From assembly GCF_000829695.1 (NCBI RefSeq), contig NZ_BBNN01000018.1, forward strand, positions 392,849-456,848: 64,000 nt of DNA. The letters are read 5' to 3'. The notes beneath the pieces were generated by a model. The model was given only the letters and a program-made list of their open reading frames with translations. It was not told the origin of the DNA and ran no database searches. Both the position numbers and the translations under genes were made by a program. This document shows, piece by piece, positions 25,898 to 34,106 of the stretch. Source of the DNA: Streptomyces sp. NBRC 110035 (GTDB lineage Bacteria > Actinomycetota > Actinomycetes > Streptomycetales > Streptomycetaceae). Positions within the stretch are counted from its first letter, which is position 1. Every line of letters begins with the position of its first letter.

Positions 25898-27364
25898 TCA
25901 CGCCCATCGAGCCGCGTCGGTACCCCACGGCCGGGGCGGACGGGTCCAGTCGCGGGGGCCGTCGGCGAACGACACCGGGGAGCGGGCGTACCGCAGCCTC
26001 CCCAGGGCACTGTCCGTCTCCGTGAGCCAGCCGTCGGCGGAACAGCCCGCAGCCGGACCGGGGACAACGACGCCTTCCGCGGCCGGTTCGCCCTCCGGCG
26101 CACGCGTGGGCGAGGCCCCCTCCAGCAGCCAGGCCGCCGTCCGCGCCAGCGCCAGTCGTACGAACCGGCTGCCGCCCTCGTCCTCCTGCTCGGTCAGCGC
26201 CCGCAGCACCGCCGCCGCCAGCAGATGACCGGTGCCGTGGTCGAGGGCCTGCGCCGGGAGCGTGCCCGGCCGCCCGGCCGAACCCTCACTCACCGCGATC
26301 CCCGTGGCCGCCTGCACCAGGCTGTCGAAGCCGCGCCGGCCGCCCCACGGCCCGTACGCACCCCACGCCGACAGCTCGGCCACGACCACGCCGGGCCGGC
26401 GCCCGGCCAGTTCCTCGGGGCCCAGTCCCAGGCGTTCCAGGGATCCCGGCCGGTACCCGGTGACCACCACGTCCGCCGCCGCGAGCAGTTCCTCGAACGT
26501 GTCCCGGCCGGCCGCCAGATCCAGCAGGGCCGAGCGCTTCCCGAACCCCGTGTCGATGTGCTGGTCGGGGAGTTCGGGCAGCCCCGGCGGGTCCAGGCGC
26601 AGCACGTCCGCGCCGAGCAGGGCGAGCGTGCGGGTGGCGACGGGGCCCGCGACGACCCGGGTCAGGTCCAGCACCCGCAGCCCCGCCGCGGGCAGCAGCG
26701 GATCGCGGCCCACGGGTCCGAGCACCCGCGCGGGCGCGGAATCCAGCCGCCCGCGCTCCACCAGCGGCCGCCGCGCCACGGCCGCCGCCTGCTCGTGCGC
26801 CGCCCACTCGGCGGGGGTGCGCAGGGCGACGGCGAGGCCCCCGGCGGCGTACACGGTCTCCTCGACCTCCGCGGCCGACCGCGCGGCGAGTGCCGCGGCC
26901 ACCGCCTCCGGCTCGTCGGACGTGCCCAGCGCGGCGAGCAGCCGGGCCCGGTGGTGCGGGTAGTTGGTGTGCGTGCGCACCCATCCGTCGGCCGTCCGCC
27001 AGAACCGCGACAGCGGGGCGAAGCTCACCGGAGCCCGCCCGCCGACCAGCAGATGCCGCTCACTGACGAACGCCGCCGCCACCGCCCCGTCGTCCACCCG
27101 CACAGCGGGCGTCCCGGGGAGTGCAGGACCACCGGGACGGCGGGATCCCGCCCGTCGCGCACCCAGTTCGGCCGCGGCCAGCGCGCACGCTCCCACGCAG
27201 GCGCGCGCCAACTCCCGCACCGGCAGCCGCGCGGGAAGCACCTCGGGCCGCTCGACGGTCGTCACGCGGGTGAGCAGGGCCGGGTCTCCGCCCACCGAGG
27301 ACCAGGCGGCCGCGAGGCCGGGGCCGGGGCGGGAGCAGGGGGAGGGGCGGTCGGTCTCGGTCAT
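25898..27364 (-). CDS. Class III CoA-transferase (CaiB/BaiF family)
   Basis: A 488-aa protein. The typical CaiB core lies in the second half: GLRVLDLTRVVAGPVATRTL, ALLGADVLRLDPPGLPELPD and GFGKRSALLDLA, then VVVTGYRPGSLERLGLGPEE and GFDSLVQAATGIA. The Asp expected as the CoA-bound catalytic residue falls around LPDQHIDTGFG. The first 200 residues are a degenerate repeat of the same fold, as in fused two-copy members. Substrate unknown. The ATG at 27364 was chosen because the residues upstream look random. Confidence 0.8.
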   Translation of the reverse strand: MTETDRPSPCSRPGPGLAAAWSSVGGDPALLTRVTTVERPEVLPARLPVRELARACVGACALAAAELGARRAGSRRPGGPALPGTPAVRVDDGAVAAAFVSERHLLVGGRAPVSFAPLSRFWRTADGWVRTHTNYPHHRARLLAALGTSDEPEAVAAALAARSAAEVEETVYAAGGLAVALRTPAEWAAHEQAAAVARRPLVERGRLDSAPARVLGPVGRDPLLPAAGLRVLDLTRVVAGPVATRTLALLGADVLRLDPPGLPELPDQHIDTGFGKRSALLDLAAGRDTFEELLAAADVVVTGYRPGSLERLGLGPEELAGRRPGVVVAELSAWGAYGPWGGRRGFDSLVQAATGIAVSEGSAGRPGTLPAQALDHGTGHLLAAAVLRALTEQEDEGGSRFVRLALARTAAWLLEGASPTRAPEGEPAAEGVVVPGPAAGCSADGWLTETDSALGRLRYARSPVSFADGPRDWTRPPRPWGTDAARWA

Positions 27365-27450
27365 GGGTGCACTGTGCGGTATCGACGGCGTGAGGACCGG
27401 GCACACGGTGGCCCGGCCCTCACGCCCACAGGTACGACAGGACGACTGAA

Positions 27451-27500
27451 GCGTCACCGCTTCACGGCGCGCACCGCGTCACCGCTTCACCGCGCGCAGC
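27451..27500. repeat. 25-bp tandem duplication at the 3' end of the subtilase gene
   Basis: Bases 27451-27475 and 27476-27500 match at 23 of 25 positions. On the minus strand, the first copy encodes the last codons and stop of the protease (RAVKR then TGA). The second copy, just after the stop, reads the same peptide again in a shifted frame. It looks like a recent slippage duplication with no effect on the protein. Confidence 0.8.
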
Positions 27501-29041
27501 GCGTCGACGATGCCGGCGCCGTAGAAACCGTTGACCCGGCTGCCGCCCTCGCACGTCGCGTCCTGGACGCCGTCGCCGTTCTGGTCGTAGGACTCCGGGC
27601 AGCCCGGATTGTTCGCCTGCGCCTTCAGCAGTGCCTGCAACCCGGCCGGGGACGCCCACGGGTGCTTGGACTTCAGCAGCGCGGCGACACCGGCGGCGTG
27701 CGGCGCGGCCATCGACGTGCCCTGCAGGAAGGCGTACTCGCCGTTCGGCATGGTGGACAGGATGCGGCCGTTCTTCGACGGGGTGTCGGGCGTCTGGTAG
27801 CGCCCGTCGCCGCCCGGCGCGGCCACGTCGACGACACCCTTGCCGTACGTGGAGTAGTACGACTTGAGGTTCTGCACGCCGGTCGCGCTGACCGTGACCA
27901 CGCCGGGGAGCTGGGTCGGCAGGTCGAGGCACTCGGACGGGTCGATGGTGCGCTCGACCGGGGTGGTGTCGTTGGGGCTGGAGGCGTCGTCGATCGCGTC
28001 CGAGGCCAGGTCGTGGTTGGAGTTGCCGGCCGACGCGACGTGCAGGGTGCCCTTGCGCTGGGCGTACTTCTGGGCCCGGTCGACCGCGTCGACGATCGCC
28101 CGCTGGTCCGGGTCGTCCACGCAGTTGTAGAGCCACGGGTCGACGTAGTAGCTGTTGTTCGTGATCTCCACGCCGTGGTCGGCGGCGAACACGAAGGCGC
28201 AGACGACGTTCTCCGGGTAGAACAGCCCGTTGTCCGGGTCGCTCACCTTGATGGACGAGACCTTGACGCCGGGCGCGACACCGGCGACGCCGACGCCGTT
28301 GCGGGCCGCGGCGATCTCACCGGCCACATGGGTGCCGTGGTAGTCCTCGTCCGTGTACGGGCGCCAGGCGCCCTCGCTGGTGTCGGCCTTGCCGCCGACG
28401 CAGTTGGCCGACTGGGCGGCGGAGAAGTTCGGCTCGAGGTCGGGGTGGGAGTCGTCCACGCCGGTGTCGATCACGGCGACGGTCACCTTGCGGCTGCCCG
28501 GGCTGATCTGCGCGGCCTTGTCGGCGCCGATCGCGCGCAGGTCCCACTGGTCGGCCTCGAGCGGCTCGCTGCCGGGGGTCCGCGCGGAGACGGCCCGCGT
28601 CCTGGCGGCCTCCTCGGCCGTCACGTAGTCCGCCGCGCCCTCGTCCATCGTTCCCGCGGGGACCAGCGGTGCGGTGCGGGTCGCACCGGCCGACCGCACC
28701 CCGCGCACGGTACGCATCTCCTGGGCGAAGCCGGGGTTCGCCGAGTGGACGACGATCACGCCGATCCGGTCGTACGTGACCACGACGGTCCCGCCGGCCG
28801 CGGCGACCGCCTTCTCCACCGACGCGATCGTGCGGCGGTCCGTCCTGGTGTTGACGACGTACGCCAGACCGGGGGCGTCCGTCGCCCGCTCCGCCGCCTG
28901 CTCGTTCGCCCGTTCGGTTGCGGTCGATGCCGTCCGCGGAGCCGCCGAGGCCGTCGCCGGCAGGAAGCCGAGCGAGACGGTCAGGGACAGCGCGACGGGC
29001 ACGGCGGGGGCGAGCCGGCGTCTGGAACGCAGATGAGCCAT
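27479..29041 (-). CDS. Secreted subtilisin-like serine protease (S8)
   Basis: A 520-aa preproprotease. Signal peptide about 1-33 (RRRLAPAVPVALSLTVSLGF, then ATASAAP). An I9-like propeptide follows (YVVNTRTDRRTIASVEKAVA). The catalytic triad is complete: Asp in VAVIDTGVDDSHPDL (about 199), His in DYHGTHVAGEI (about 240), Ser in GTSMAAPHAAGVAALL (about 449), with oxyanion Asn in ASAGNSNHD. A Cys-containing C-terminus (NNPGCPESYDQNGDGVQDAT) suggests a calcium-type loop. Similar proteases in S. coelicolor accompany development. It is transcribed away from the DUF485-actP operon. Confidence 0.92.
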   Translation of the reverse strand: MAHLRSRRRLAPAVPVALSLTVSLGFLPATASAAPRTASTATERANEQAAERATDAPGLAYVVNTRTDRRTIASVEKAVAAAGGTVVVTYDRIGVIVVHSANPGFAQEMRTVRGVRSAGATRTAPLVPAGTMDEGAADYVTAEEAARTRAVSARTPGSEPLEADQWDLRAIGADKAAQISPGSRKVTVAVIDTGVDDSHPDLEPNFSAAQSANCVGGKADTSEGAWRPYTDEDYHGTHVAGEIAAARNGVGVAGVAPGVKVSSIKVSDPDNGLFYPENVVCAFVFAADHGVEITNNSYYVDPWLYNCVDDPDQRAIVDAVDRAQKYAQRKGTLHVASAGNSNHDLASDAIDDASSPNDTTPVERTIDPSECLDLPTQLPGVVTVSATGVQNLKSYYSTYGKGVVDVAAPGGDGRYQTPDTPSKNGRILSTMPNGEYAFLQGTSMAAPHAAGVAALLKSKHPWASPAGLQALLKAQANNPGCPESYDQNGDGVQDATCEGGSRVNGFYGAGIVDALRAVKR

Positions 29042-29300
29042 GGGATCTCCACATCATCCGGAAACGAAACGGCCCGAGGCACAGGTGGTGCTCGGGCAGG
29101 TACATGACGGGTGGTGCAGTGCGAAGCTATCCCGCGCTGTCGTCGGCCAGCAACGCTTTGCCGGCCATGTCTTCGGAAAACGTCCACGCAAAAGAAGCCC
29201 GGAGGGGTGAACCGGTCCTCGCGTGGCGCCGTGACGTTCTGCAGGGAGCGCGAGGACACTCGCCCCCGTCCCCGTCCGACCCGCACCGCGAGGAGACTCC

Positions 29301-29657
29301 GTGGCCGCCGAAGCACCGCCCCCCTCAGCAGAGCAGCACAAACTCCCCACGCCCGAGGAGTTCACCGAGGTGCAGGAGAGCGCTGAGTTCGGTGAACTGC
29401 GCCGCTCCTACCGCTCCTTCGCCTTCCCCCTGACCGTCGGCTTCATCGTCTGGTACCTGCTGTACGTGCTGCTCTCGAACTACGCGGGCGGCTTCATGGG
29501 CGCCAGGCTGTTCGGCAACATCAACGTCGCCTTCGTCTTCGGCGTCCTGCAGTTCGTCACCACGTTCCTCATCGCGTGGTGGTACTCCCGGCACGCCGCC
29601 ACCCATCTCGACCCCAAGGCCGAGGCCATCAAGACGCGTATGGAGGGCGGCGCATGA
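29301..29657 (+). CDS. DUF485 membrane protein (ActP partner)
   Basis: A 118-aa protein with two membrane helices (FAFPLTVGFIVWYLLYVLLS and VFGVLQFVTTFLIAWWYSRH) and the family signature SYRSFAFPLT. It is almost always encoded just upstream of acetate/cation symporters, as here with a 4-base overlap (ATGA). In E. coli the homologue YjcH sits before actP. Its job is not established, probably assembly or regulation of the symporter. The GTG start is preceded by GCGAGGAGAC. Confidence 0.88.
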   Translation: MAAEAPPPSAEQHKLPTPEEFTEVQESAEFGELRRSYRSFAFPLTVGFIVWYLLYVLLSNYAGGFMGARLFGNINVAFVFGVLQFVTTFLIAWWYSRHAATHLDPKAEAIKTRMEGGA

Positions 29658-31282
29658 GCCCCTCGACCACCACTGTCCAGCTCGCCGCGAACGAGGCGAG
29701 CGAGCACCGCCCGCTCATCATCACCCTGTTCGCACTGTTCGTCCTCGCGACCCTCGGCATCACCGTGTGGGCGGGCCGCCAGACCAAGAGCGCCGCCGAC
29801 TTCTACGCGGGCGGACGCCAGTTCAGCGCCTTCCAGAACGGGCTCGCGGTCTCCGGCGACTACATGTCGGCCGCGTCCTTCCTCGGCATCGCGGGCGCCA
29901 TCGCCCTCTTCGGCTACGACGGCTTCCTCTACTCCATCGGGTTCCTGGTCGCCTGGCTGGTCGCCCTGCTCCTGGTCGCCGAGCCCCTGCGGAACTCCGG
30001 CCGCTACACCATGGGCGACGTCCTCGCCTACCGCATGCGCCAGCGCCCCGTGCGCACCGCCGCGGGCACCTCCACCATCGTCGTCTCGATCTTCTACCTG
30101 CTGGCCCAGATGGCGGGCGCCGGCGTGCTCGTCTCGCTGCTCCTCGGCATCACCTCCGACGCGGGCAAGATCCTCATCGTCGCCCTCGTCGGTCTCCTGA
30201 TGATCGTGTACGTCTCCATCGGCGGCATGAAGGGCACCACCTGGGTGCAGATGGTCAAGGCCGTGCTGCTCATCGGCGGCACCATCCTGATCACCTTCCT
30301 GGTGCTCCTGAAGTTCAACTTCAACATCTCCGACCTGCTGGGCAGCGCCGCCGAGAACAGCGGCAAGGGTGACGCCTTCCTCGAGCCCGGCCTCCAGTAC
30401 GGCGCGGACGGCACCACCAAGCTGGACTTCCTCTCACTCGGCATCGCCCTGGTGCTCGGCACCGCCGGCCTGCCGCACATCCTGATCCGCTTCTACACGG
30501 TGCCCAACGCCAAGGCCGCCCGTAAGTCCGTGAACTGGGCCATCGGTATCATCGGCGGCTTCTACCTGATGACCATCGCCCTCGGCTTCGGCGCCGCCGC
30601 GCTGATCTCCCAGGACGAGATCATCGCCTCCAACCCGTCCGGCAACACGGCCGCCCCGCTGCTCGCCCTGCACCTGGGCGGTGTCGACTCGGCCTGGGGT
30701 GCGATCCTGCTCGCCACCATCTCGGCGGTCGCCTTCGCCACGATCCTCGCCGTGGTCGCCGGTCTCACCCTCGCCTCGTCGTCCTCCTTCGCGCACGACA
30801 TCTACGCCAACGTCATCCGCAAGGGGGAGGCCACCGGCGCGGAGGAGGTCCGCGCGGCCCGCTGGGCGACCGTCCTCATCGGCGTCGTCTCCATCGGTCT
30901 GGGCGCCCTCGCCCGCGACCTGAACGTGGCCGGCCTGGTCGCACTGGCCTTCGCGGTCGCCGCCTCCGCCAACCTGCCGACGATCCTCTACAGCCTGTTC
31001 TGGAAGCGGTTCACCACCCAGGGCGCCCTGTGGTCGATCTACGGCGGTCTCATCGTCGCCGTCGGCCTGGTGCTGTTCTCGCCCGTGGTGTCGGGCGCCC
31101 CGACCGCGATGTTCCCCGACGTCGACTTCGCGTGGTTCCCGCTGAAGAACCCGGGCATCATCTCCATCCCGTTCGGCTTCCTGATGGGCTGGCTCGGCAC
31201 CGTCCTGTCGAAGGAGGAACCCGACGTCAAGAAGTTCGCGGAGCTGGAGGTCCGGTCACTGACCGGCACCGGCGCCCACTGA
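29654..31282 (+). CDS. actP: Cation/acetate symporter ActP
   Basis: A 542-aa sodium:solute symporter with about 13 helices. Markers include FYAGGRQFSAFQNGLAVSGD and YMSAASFLGIAGAIALFGYD, RYTMGDVLAYRMRQRPVRTA, and GTAGLPHILIRFYTVPNAKA, all typical of ActP-type carriers that take up acetate and related short carboxylates. It overlaps the DUF485 gene by 4 bases. Its stop codon begins a triplicated 18-bp repeat, followed by a perfect 44-bp palindrome that ends the operon. Confidence 0.92.
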   Translation: MSPSTTTVQLAANEASEHRPLIITLFALFVLATLGITVWAGRQTKSAADFYAGGRQFSAFQNGLAVSGDYMSAASFLGIAGAIALFGYDGFLYSIGFLVAWLVALLLVAEPLRNSGRYTMGDVLAYRMRQRPVRTAAGTSTIVVSIFYLLAQMAGAGVLVSLLLGITSDAGKILIVALVGLLMIVYVSIGGMKGTTWVQMVKAVLLIGGTILITFLVLLKFNFNISDLLGSAAENSGKGDAFLEPGLQYGADGTTKLDFLSLGIALVLGTAGLPHILIRFYTVPNAKAARKSVNWAIGIIGGFYLMTIALGFGAAALISQDEIIASNPSGNTAAPLLALHLGGVDSAWGAILLATISAVAFATILAVVAGLTLASSSSFAHDIYANVIRKGEATGAEEVRAARWATVLIGVVSIGLGALARDLNVAGLVALAFAVAASANLPTILYSLFWKRFTTQGALWSIYGGLIVAVGLVLFSPVVSGAPTAMFPDVDFAWFPLKNPGIISIPFGFLMGWLGTVLSKEEPDVKKFAELEVRSLTGTGAH

Positions 31283-31334
31283 CCGACCCGACCGAATCGA
31301 CCGACCCGACCGAATCGACCGACCCGACCGAATC
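31281..31334. repeat. Three perfect copies of an 18-bp unit after actP
   Basis: GACCGACCCGACCGAATC is repeated three times without change, beginning inside the actP stop codon. Loss or gain of a unit would not alter the protein. It lies directly before the terminator palindrome. Confidence 0.9.
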
Positions 31335-31350
31335 GGTCGTCGCCCCTTTC

Positions 31351-31394
31351 GGCCGCGTCGCAGGAGACCCCCGGGGGTCTCCTGCGACGCGGCC
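31351..31394. terminator. Perfect 44-bp palindrome ending the actP operon
   Basis: Two 22-base arms are exactly complementary with no unpaired base between them. It stands 69 bases after the actP stop and 112 bases before moaA, so it is best read as a very stable rho-independent-type terminator without a T-tract. Confidence 0.8.
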
Positions 31395-31506
31395 GTCGTG
31401 CCTCTCGTCGCATCCTGTCGTACAGGGGGTACTGCGGCTTGTCGGTGGCGTCACGTAGGCTCGCAGGTACGGAGCATGAGCGATCCGAGCGGAGGGAGGG
31501 GGCCAC

Positions 31507-32496
31507 GTGCTCATCGACACGTACGGCCGGGTGGCCACCGACCTGAGGGTGTCACTGACCGACCGGTGCAACCTGCGGTGCACCTACTGCATGCCCGAGG
31601 AGGGCCTGCAGTGGCTCGCCAAGCCCGACCTGCTGACGGACGACGAGATCGTCCGCCTGGTCGGCATCGCCGTCACCTCCCTCGGTGTCGAGGAGGTCCG
31701 CTTCACCGGCGGTGAGCCCCTGCTCCGCCCCGGGCTGGTCGGCATCGTCGAGCGCGTCGCCGCCCTGCAGCCCCGCCCCCAGATGTCCCTCACCACCAAC
31801 GGCATCGGCCTCGGCCGCACGGCGGCGGCCCTGAAGCAGGCCGGCCTGGACCGGGTCAACGTCTCACTGGACACGCTCCGCCCGGACGTCTTCAGGACAC
31901 TCACCCGCCGCAACCGCCACCAGGACGTCCTCGACGGCCTGCACGCGGCCCGCGAGGCCGGCCTGACCCCGGTGAAGGTCAACTCGGTCCTGATGCCGGG
32001 ACTCAACGACGACGAGGCCCCCGACCTGCTCGCCTGGGCCGTGGAACACGACTACGAACTGCGCTTCATCGAGCAGATGCCCCTGGACGCCCAGCACGGC
32101 TGGAAGCGCGACGGCATGATCACCGCCGGTGACATCCTCACCTCTCTGCGCACCCGCTTCGAGCTGACCCCCGAGGGCGACGAGGCCCGGGGTTCGGCTC
32201 CGGCCGAGCGCTGGCTGGTCGACGGCGGCCCGCACCGCGTCGGCGTCATCGCCTCCGTCACCCGGCCGTTCTGCGCGGCCTGCGACCGCACCCGCCTCAC
32301 CGCCGACGGACAGATACGCACGTGCCTGTTCGCCTCCGAGGAGACGGACCTGCGTGCCGCCCTGCGCTCCGACGCCCCCGACGAGGAGATCGCACGGATC
32401 TGGAAGCTGGCCATGTGGGGGAAGAAGGCGGGAGCCGGCCTCGACGACCCGTCCTTCGTCCAGCCGGACCGCCCGATGTCGGCGATCGGCGGTTGA
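31507..32496 (+). CDS. moaA: GTP 3',8-cyclase MoaA (molybdenum cofactor)
   Basis: A 329-aa radical SAM enzyme for the first step of molybdenum cofactor synthesis. The N-terminal cluster motif is C21-x3-C25-x2-C28 (DRCNLRCTYCMP). The second [4Fe-4S] cluster that binds GTP is formed by Cys in CAACDRTRLTADGQIRTC (about 256-273). The C-terminal Gly-Gly tail (SAIGG), needed for activity in MoaA, is present. Start GTG 31507, with GAGGGAGGGGGCC upstream. Monocistronic here; no other moa genes lie in the window. Confidence 0.95.
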   Translation: MLIDTYGRVATDLRVSLTDRCNLRCTYCMPEEGLQWLAKPDLLTDDEIVRLVGIAVTSLGVEEVRFTGGEPLLRPGLVGIVERVAALQPRPQMSLTTNGIGLGRTAAALKQAGLDRVNVSLDTLRPDVFRTLTRRNRHQDVLDGLHAAREAGLTPVKVNSVLMPGLNDDEAPDLLAWAVEHDYELRFIEQMPLDAQHGWKRDGMITAGDILTSLRTRFELTPEGDEARGSAPAERWLVDGGPHRVGVIASVTRPFCAACDRTRLTADGQIRTCLFASEETDLRAALRSDAPDEEIARIWKLAMWGKKAGAGLDDPSFVQPDRPMSAIGG

Positions 32497-32548
32497 GGGC
32501 CGCTCCCGGGGAGGCTCCGCGGAGCGGTCCTCCCCGGGAGCGGCCCTC
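32495..32548. terminator. Bidirectional terminator covering both stop codons
   Basis: A perfect 20-bp stem (32495-32514 with 32529-32548) starts within the moaA stop codon and ends within the stop codon of the convergent small gene (32547-32549). The 14-base loop holds a second small palindrome. Termination of both genes thus depends on sequence overlapping their last codons. Confidence 0.8.
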
Positions 32549-32771
32549 ACGCTCCTTCGGGCGCCGTCCACTCCTCGAAGCGCACGACGTCCTTCAGGAA
32601 TCCGCGCACACCGAGGAACTGCGACAGCTGCTCCCGGTGCTCCTCGCACGCGAGCCAGGTCTTGCGGCGCTCCGGTGTGTGCAGCTTCGGGTTGTTCCAG
32701 GCGAGCACCCACACGGCGGCGGCGCGGCAGCCCTTCGCGGAACAGATCGGCGTCTCGGGATCAGGGTCCAT
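32547..32771 (-). CDS. Conserved small protein with Cys/His motif
   Basis: A 74-aa protein (MDPDPETPICSAKGCRAAAV, then WVLAWNNPKLHTPERRKTWL and ACEEHREQL). A CxxxxC pair followed by HT and CxxH could bind a zinc ion. Homologues in actinobacteria have been labelled acetone carboxylase in databases, which I reject: that enzyme is far larger and unrelated. Conserved size and position after moaA in inverse orientation suggest a genuine gene. Function unknown. Confidence 0.75.
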   Translation of the reverse strand: MDPDPETPICSAKGCRAAAVWVLAWNNPKLHTPERRKTWLACEEHREQLSQFLGVRGFLKDVVRFEEWTAPEGA

Positions 32772-32877
32772 CACACCGCCGACCCTAACCCGATCGGCAC
32801 AGTGCGACGTCCCACGGGAAAAGCGCGCAAGCGGGGGGAGAGAGCGCGGAAAAGAGAGGGAAAGAGAAAGGAAAAGG

Positions 32878-32915
32878 CGACGCCGAGCAGCCACGGGGGG
32901 AGCTGCCCGGCGTCG
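32878..32915 (-). terminator. Hairpin followed by a pyrimidine tract, ending the DUF3099 gene
   Basis: CGACGCCG (32878-32885) pairs with CGGCGTCG (32908-32915), with a CAGC/GCTG inner stem. Read on the minus strand, the hairpin is followed by a long T/C-rich run (complement of the purine tract at about 32830-32877). That resembles a classic terminator with a U-rich tail, rare in this genome, 126 bases beyond the DUF3099 stop. Confidence 0.6.
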
Positions 32916-33040
32916 GTCTGTCGCTCCGACGGGGGATGCGGAGCGCGTACGAAGTATGTCACGGGTCACCCCGCCCCCGGCACCGGAACAACATGATTGA
33001 TCTGAGCTTTTCTTGAGCTTGGCGAATTAATGTCTTCCGC

Positions 33041-33466
33041 CTACGGCCGGTCGTGGTCATGTCCCGAAGGCCATGACGGCTCGGGCCGCTCCGTTCGTGC
33101 GCCGGGGGAGGGCCCGGGCGCCACGTCTTCCGTCCCGGATTCCGCCGCACCGTCATTCGTCCGTGACGATGTGATCATCGGCCGCGCCTGCGGCGTCAGG
33201 TGGGCAGACGGCAGCGACGGCGAGTTTTCACGCCCGGCGTTGGCGATCACCACCGCGACGTACGGCAACACCATGCCGAGAACCAGCGCCACGATCGCGA
33301 CGTGCCGTTCCACGTTCCAGAGCGTGGCCGCGAGAATGACCGAGATCGTACGAACGATCATCGAGATCACATACCGGCGCTGCCGCCCGCGCACATCCTC
33401 CTGCAGCCCCGTCCTGGCGCCGGTGATCCGGAACACCTGGACGCCGCCGCCATGCTGCTTCCGCAT
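33041..33466 (-). CDS. DUF3099 membrane protein
   Basis: A 141-aa protein. The N-terminal VFRITGARTGLQEDVRGRQR is the DUF3099 hallmark. Two membrane helices follow (YVISMIVRTISVILAATLWN and VAIVALVLGMVLPYVAVVIA). The C-terminus is Pro/Ser/Glu-rich and ends HDHDRP. The ATG at 33466 is preceded by GGTGG and starts right before the conserved domain. Widespread in actinobacteria, function unknown. It is divergent from the glsB-like gene over a 279-base gap. Confidence 0.8.
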   Translation of the reverse strand: MRKQHGGGVQVFRITGARTGLQEDVRGRQRRYVISMIVRTISVILAATLWNVERHVAIVALVLGMVLPYVAVVIANAGRENSPSLPSAHLTPQARPMITSSRTNDGAAESGTEDVAPGPSPGARTERPEPSWPSGHDHDRP

Positions 33467-33745
33467 CGCATTCCACCATCCGCCCGAATCGGACTCTCCC
33501 CGCCTCCGGCCGTCCCACGACCGGCCGGGACCCCGGGCCCGCACGCCACCACGGTACGCCGCGTCCCCGCCGCCCACGAAACCGGGGCGCCCCGGTTCCG
33601 TGTCCCGTCCACGCCCCGCGGCCCGTATGCCGGTGTGCCCGTCCGGCCTGCGCCGCCGCGCGTACGGCCCGGCCGACATGCGGCCCAACGGATCCGGGTC
33701 GACACTGGCCGTAATGTTCGTGTCGAGGCCTATCAGGAGGAAGCC

Positions 33746-34024
33746 ATGGGCTGGTTGTGGGCGATCATCGTGGGGTTCGTGCTCGGTCTGATCGCGAAGG
33801 CGATCATCCCGGGCAAGCAGCACAGCCCGCTGTGGCTGACCACCATCTGCGGCATCCTCGGCGCCATCGCGGGCAACGCCATCGCGCGGGGCTTCGGCAT
33901 CGGGGAGACGCCGGGCATCGACTGGGGCCGGCACATCTTCCAGCTGGTGGCGGCGGTCGTCATCGTGTTCGTCGTCGACATGCTGTACATGCAGATGCGG
34001 GGCAAGCGCGCACAGCGGACCTGA
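33746..34024 (+). CDS. GlsB/YeaQ/YmgE family stress membrane protein
   Basis: A 92-aa protein with three membrane helices and the family motif GLIAKAIIPGKQ near the start, then WLTTICGILGAIAGNAIARG with a Gly zipper. These small proteins are linked to general envelope or acid stress in other bacteria. AGGAGGAAGCC lies just before the ATG. An inverted repeat CGACAC...GTGTCG (33700-33725, 14-base spacer) brackets a possible -10 (TAATGT) and may be an operator. Confidence 0.85.
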   Translation: MGWLWAIIVGFVLGLIAKAIIPGKQHSPLWLTTICGILGAIAGNAIARGFGIGETPGIDWGRHIFQLVAAVVIVFVVDMLYMQMRGKRAQRT

Positions 34025-34050
34025 CCGACGCACGCCGGACACGCCGCGCG

Positions 34051-34102
34051 CGTCCGGTGCGGCACACCGGACGTCCACGCGACGCGCCCGTGCGGCGGGC
34101 GC
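34051..34102. terminator. Two tandem hairpins between convergent genes
   Basis: CGTCCGGTG (34051-34059) pairs with 34065-34073, and GCGCCCG (34084-34090) pairs with 34096-34102, both perfect. They fill the 82-base gap between the glsB-like gene and tyrS, and each could serve one direction. Confidence 0.6.
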
Positions 34103-34106
34103 GGGC

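Noticed and set aside
23406..29107. Very long open frames on the plus strand opposite the exonuclease, copD, CoA-transferase and protease genes
   Set aside because: They are Arg/Gly/His/Pro-rich with no family match, arising from GC bias opposite real genes with intact motifs.
32547..32771. Annotation as acetone carboxylase
   Set aside because: 74 residues with a Cys/His motif cannot be that multi-subunit enzyme.
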